Shown here one piece after another: positions 62,155-64,000 of a stretch of 64,000 bases of DNA. The position numbers and the translations under genes are program-made. The notes below the pieces were generated by a model that searched no databases, was not told where the DNA came from, and was given only the letters and a program-made list of their open reading frames with translations. Source of the DNA: Phocoena phocoena. Its lineage: Eukaryota; Chordata; Mammalia; Artiodactyla; Phocoenidae. The stretch spans positions 4,476,881-4,540,880 of the forward strand of contig NC_089223.1 of assembly GCF_963924675.1 (NCBI RefSeq), in the 5' to 3' direction. Position 1 is the stretch's first letter; each line of letters begins with the position of its first letter.

Positions 62155-63048
62155 ATGAGAAGACAGAAAAACACACAGCAGATGAAGGAGCAAGATAAAA
62201 ACCCACCAGACCTAACAAATGAAGAGGAAATAGGCAATCTACCTGAAAAAGAATTCAGAATAATGATAGTAAGGATGATCCAAAATCTTGGAAGTAGAAT
62301 GGACAAAATGCAAGAAACAGTTAACAAGGACCTACAAGAACTAAAGATGAAACAAGCAACGATGAACAATGCAATAAATGAAATTAAAATCACTCTAGAT
62401 AGGATCAATAGCAGAATAACTGAGGCAGAAGAACGGATAAGTGACCTGGAAGATAAAGTAGTGGAAATAACTACTGCAGAGCAGAATAAAGAAAAAAGAA
62501 TGAAAAGAACTGAGGACAGTCTCAGAGACCTCTGGGACAACATGAAACACACCAACATTCGAATTATAGGGGTTCCAGAAGAAGAAGAAAGAAAGAAAGG
62601 GACTGAGAAAATATTTGAAGAGATTATAGTTGAAAACTTCCCTAATATGGGAAAGGAAATAGTTAATCAAGTCCAGGAAGCACAGAGGGTCCCATACAGG
62701 ATAAATACAAGGAGAAACACGCCAAGACACATATTAATCAAACTGTCAAAAATTAAATACAAAGAAAGCATATTAAAAGCAGCAAGGGAAAAACAACAAA
62801 TAACACACAAGGGAATCCCCATAAGGTTAACAGCTGATCTCTCAGCAGAAACCCTACAAGCCAGAAGGGAGTGGCAGGACATACTGAAAGTGATGAAGGA
62901 GAATAGCCTGAAACCAAGACTACTCTACCCAGCAAGGATCTCATTCACATTTGATGGAGAAAATAAAACCTTTACAGACAAGCAAAAGCTGAGAGAGTTC
63001 AGCACCACCAAACCAGCTTTACAACAAATGCTAAAGGAACTTCTCTAG
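62155..63048 (+). CDS. ORF1: L1 ORF1 protein (RNA-binding chaperone), intact
   Basis: ORF1p coats L1 RNA as a trimer and acts as a nucleic-acid chaperone during retrotransposition in cytoplasm and nucleus. The 297 residues show a basic/acidic N-terminal tail (1-35), a heptad-rich coiled coil (about 36-130, e.g. [20 protein letters not shown]), an RRM from about 133 ([14 protein letters not shown]) to 215 including RHILIKL at 191-197, and a C-terminal domain ([20 protein letters not shown] at 218-237, then REWQDI and LYPARISF). The start is the ATG in gcaaaatgagaag, the conserved MRRQ/MKRQ-type beginning, with no nearer in-frame alternative. There is no frameshift or stop. At 297 it is shorter than human ORF1p (338), mainly in the coiled coil. 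Stop TAG; ORF2 follows after a short spacer. Confidence 0.96.
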   Translation: MRRQKNTQQMKEQDKNPPDLTNEEEIGNLPEKEFRIMIVRMIQNLGSRMDKMQETVNKDLQELKMKQATMNNAINEIKITLDRINSRITEAEERISDLEDKVVEITTAEQNKEKRMKRTEDSLRDLWDNMKHTNIRIIGVPEEEERKKGTEKIFEEIIVENFPNMGKEIVNQVQEAQRVPYRINTRRNTPRHILIKLSKIKYKESILKAAREKQQITHKGIPIRLTADLSAETLQARREWQDILKVMKENSLKPRLLYPARISFTFDGENKTFTDKQKLREFSTTKPALQQMLKELL

Positions 63049-63106
63049 ACACGAAACACAAGAGAAGGAAATGACCTATAGTAGCGAACCCAAAACAATA
63101 TATAAA

Positions 63107-64000
63107 ATGGAAATAGGAACATACATATCGATAATTACCTTAAATGTAAATGGACTAAATGCTCCCACCAAAAGACACAGATTGGCTGAATGGATACAAA
63201 AACAAGACCCTTATATATGCTGTCTACAAGAGACCTACTTCAGAACTAGAGACACATACAGACTGAAAGTAAGGGGATGGAAAAAGATATTCCATGCAAA
63301 TGGAAACCAAAAGAAAGCTGGAGTAGCAATTCTCATATCAGACAAAATAGACTTTAAAATAAGGACTATTAAAAGGGACAAAGAAGGACACTACATAATG
63401 ATCAAGGGATCGATCCAAGAAGAAGATATAACAATTGTAAATATTTATGCACCCAACATAGGAGCACCTCAATACATAAGGCAAATACTAACAACCATAA
63501 AAGGGGAGATCAACAGTAACACATTCATAGTAGGGGACTTTAACACCCCACTTTCACCCATGGACAGATCATCCAAAATGAAAATAAATAAGGAAACACA
63601 AGCTTTAAATGATACATTAAACAAGATGGACTTAATTGATATTTATAGGACACTCCATCCAAAAACAACAGAATACACATTTTTCTCAAGTGCTCATGGA
63701 ACATTCTCCAGGATAGATCATATCTTGGGTCACAAATCAAGCCTTGGTAAATTTAAGAAAACTGAAATTGTATCAAGTATCTTTTCCGACCACAACGCCA
63801 TGAGACTAGATATCAATTACAGGAAAAGATCTGTAAAAAATACAAACACATGGAGGCTAAACAATACACTACTTAATAATGAAGTGATCACTGAAGAAAT
63901 CAAAGAGGAAATAAAAAAATACCTAGAAACAAATGACAATGGAGACACAACGACCCAAAACCTATGGGATGCAGCAAAAGCAGTCCTAAGGGGGAAGTTT
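63107..64000 (+). CDS. ORF2: L1 ORF2 protein, N-terminal endonuclease part (runs off window)
   Basis: ORF2p nicks target DNA and reverse-transcribes L1 RNA from the nick. The visible 298 codons contain no stop and cover the apurinic-endonuclease-like domain plus the linker start. Residues aligning with the human catalytic set, offset by one, are present: N13 (LNVNG), E42 (QET), Y114 (YAPN), D144 and N146 (GDFN), D204 (RIDH), D228 and H229 (SDH). I chose ATG 63107 ([16 protein letters not shown]) because its numbering matches family members. An in-frame ATG at 63071 would add 12 residues and leave only 22 bases after the ORF1 stop. Reverse transcriptase and the Cys-rich end lie outside the window. 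Confidence 0.95.
   Translation, partial: MEIGTYISIITLNVNGLNAPTKRHRLAEWIQKQDPYICCLQETYFRTRDTYRLKVRGWKKIFHANGNQKKAGVAILISDKIDFKIRTIKRDKEGHYIMIKGSIQEEDITIVNIYAPNIGAPQYIRQILTTIKGEINSNTFIVGDFNTPLSPMDRSSKMKINKETQALNDTLNKMDLIDIYRTLHPKTTEYTFFSSAHGTFSRIDHILGHKSSLGKFKKTEIVSSIFSDHNAMRLDINYRKRSVKNTNTWRLNNTLLNNEVITEEIKEEIKKYLETNDNGDTTTQNLWDAAKAVLRGKF

Larger units (their letters stand above)
59448..64000 (+). mobile_element. Full-length-type L1, 5' UTR to ORF2 endonuclease, cut by window edge
   Basis: Begins with a run of eight G (59448-59455) and AAGATGGCGG. A 2.7-kb 5' UTR is followed by intact ORF1 (62155-63048) and an ORF2 that is open to the right edge. This order and the absence of disabling mutations in the visible part indicate a young element whose 5' end was copied completely. 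Its 3' half and right duplication lie outside the window, so full integrity cannot be judged. All L1-derived insertions elsewhere in the window are truncated. Confidence 0.96.

Noticed and set aside
62106..62882. Minus-strand ORFs of 71-150 codons opposite L1 ORF1
   Set aside because: Shadow frames of the intact ORF1 coding strand.
1..64000. Search for a bacterial or phage-type defence system, operon or toxin gene
   Set aside because: No prokaryotic coding density, ribosome-binding sites or operon structure. The repeat content is mammalian throughout.

Overview
The window is a stretch of mammalian nuclear DNA, almost certainly from a cetacean. The best evidence is four copies of tRNA-derived SINEs of the CHR type (three CHR-2-like, all on the minus strand, and one CHR-1-like on the plus strand), which characterise the whale/hippo lineage, together with LINE-1 3' ends of the cetartiodactyl type. 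Ancient mammalian repeats (MIR, hAT-Charlie, MaLR LTRs, L1M) form the background. The sequence is AT-rich and I could find no exon of an active host protein gene, no tRNA or rRNA gene, and nothing prokaryotic. It reads as a gene-poor intergenic or large intronic region. Most family names below are from memory of consensus sequences, without a database search.

Layout. 1-312: old L1 fragment running off the left edge. 1567-2784: processed pseudogene (retrocopy) of AP3S1, the sigma subunit of adaptor complex AP-3, with CpG-rich 5' UTR, frameshift, lost stop, poly(A) and target-site duplication (TSD). 2.8-10.1 kb: AT-rich sequence with a MIR, a probable ERV-derived block (6.44-7.13 kb) and a CHR-2 SINE (8980-9197). 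10144-12412: 5'-truncated, internally deleted L1 on the minus strand. 12.7-17.7 kb: hAT elements, an L1 3' end, an MLT1-type LTR, MIRs and a second CHR-2 SINE. 17.7-34 kb: mostly unrecognised AT-rich DNA with MIRs, an LTR-like block, a hAT element, old L1 (25.56-26.96 kb), a possible LTR (27.94-28.45 kb) and a (TG)n tract. 34370-34637: a small L1 with a twin-priming inversion. 37105-37423: CHR-1 SINE. 39.87-42.0 kb: nested old L1s. 43040-43566: a hexanucleotide-step minisatellite. 44531-44735: third CHR-2 SINE. 45384-46496: a second twin-primed L1. 47125-48816: an older L1. 48.8-59.4 kb: simple repeats, MIRs, a Tc1/mariner-like element with perfect 17-bp inverted repeats (56628-56969) and a tiny L1 3' end.

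The right end (59448-64000) is the most active-looking part: the 5' portion of a full-length L1 on the plus strand. Its unusually long (about 2.7 kb) 5' UTR starts with a G-run and an AAGATGGCGG motif, carries a CpG-rich array of ten head-to-tail 38-bp units, and then a diverged 270-bp duplication with pyrimidine tracts. ORF1 (297 codons) is intact. ORF2 is open to the window edge for 298 codons, which covers the whole endonuclease domain with all catalytic residues I could place. ORF1 protein (RNA-binding chaperone trimer) and ORF2 protein (endonuclease plus reverse transcriptase) together drive target-primed reverse transcription. The same machinery explains the retrocopy, the SINEs and the truncated L1s elsewhere in the window.
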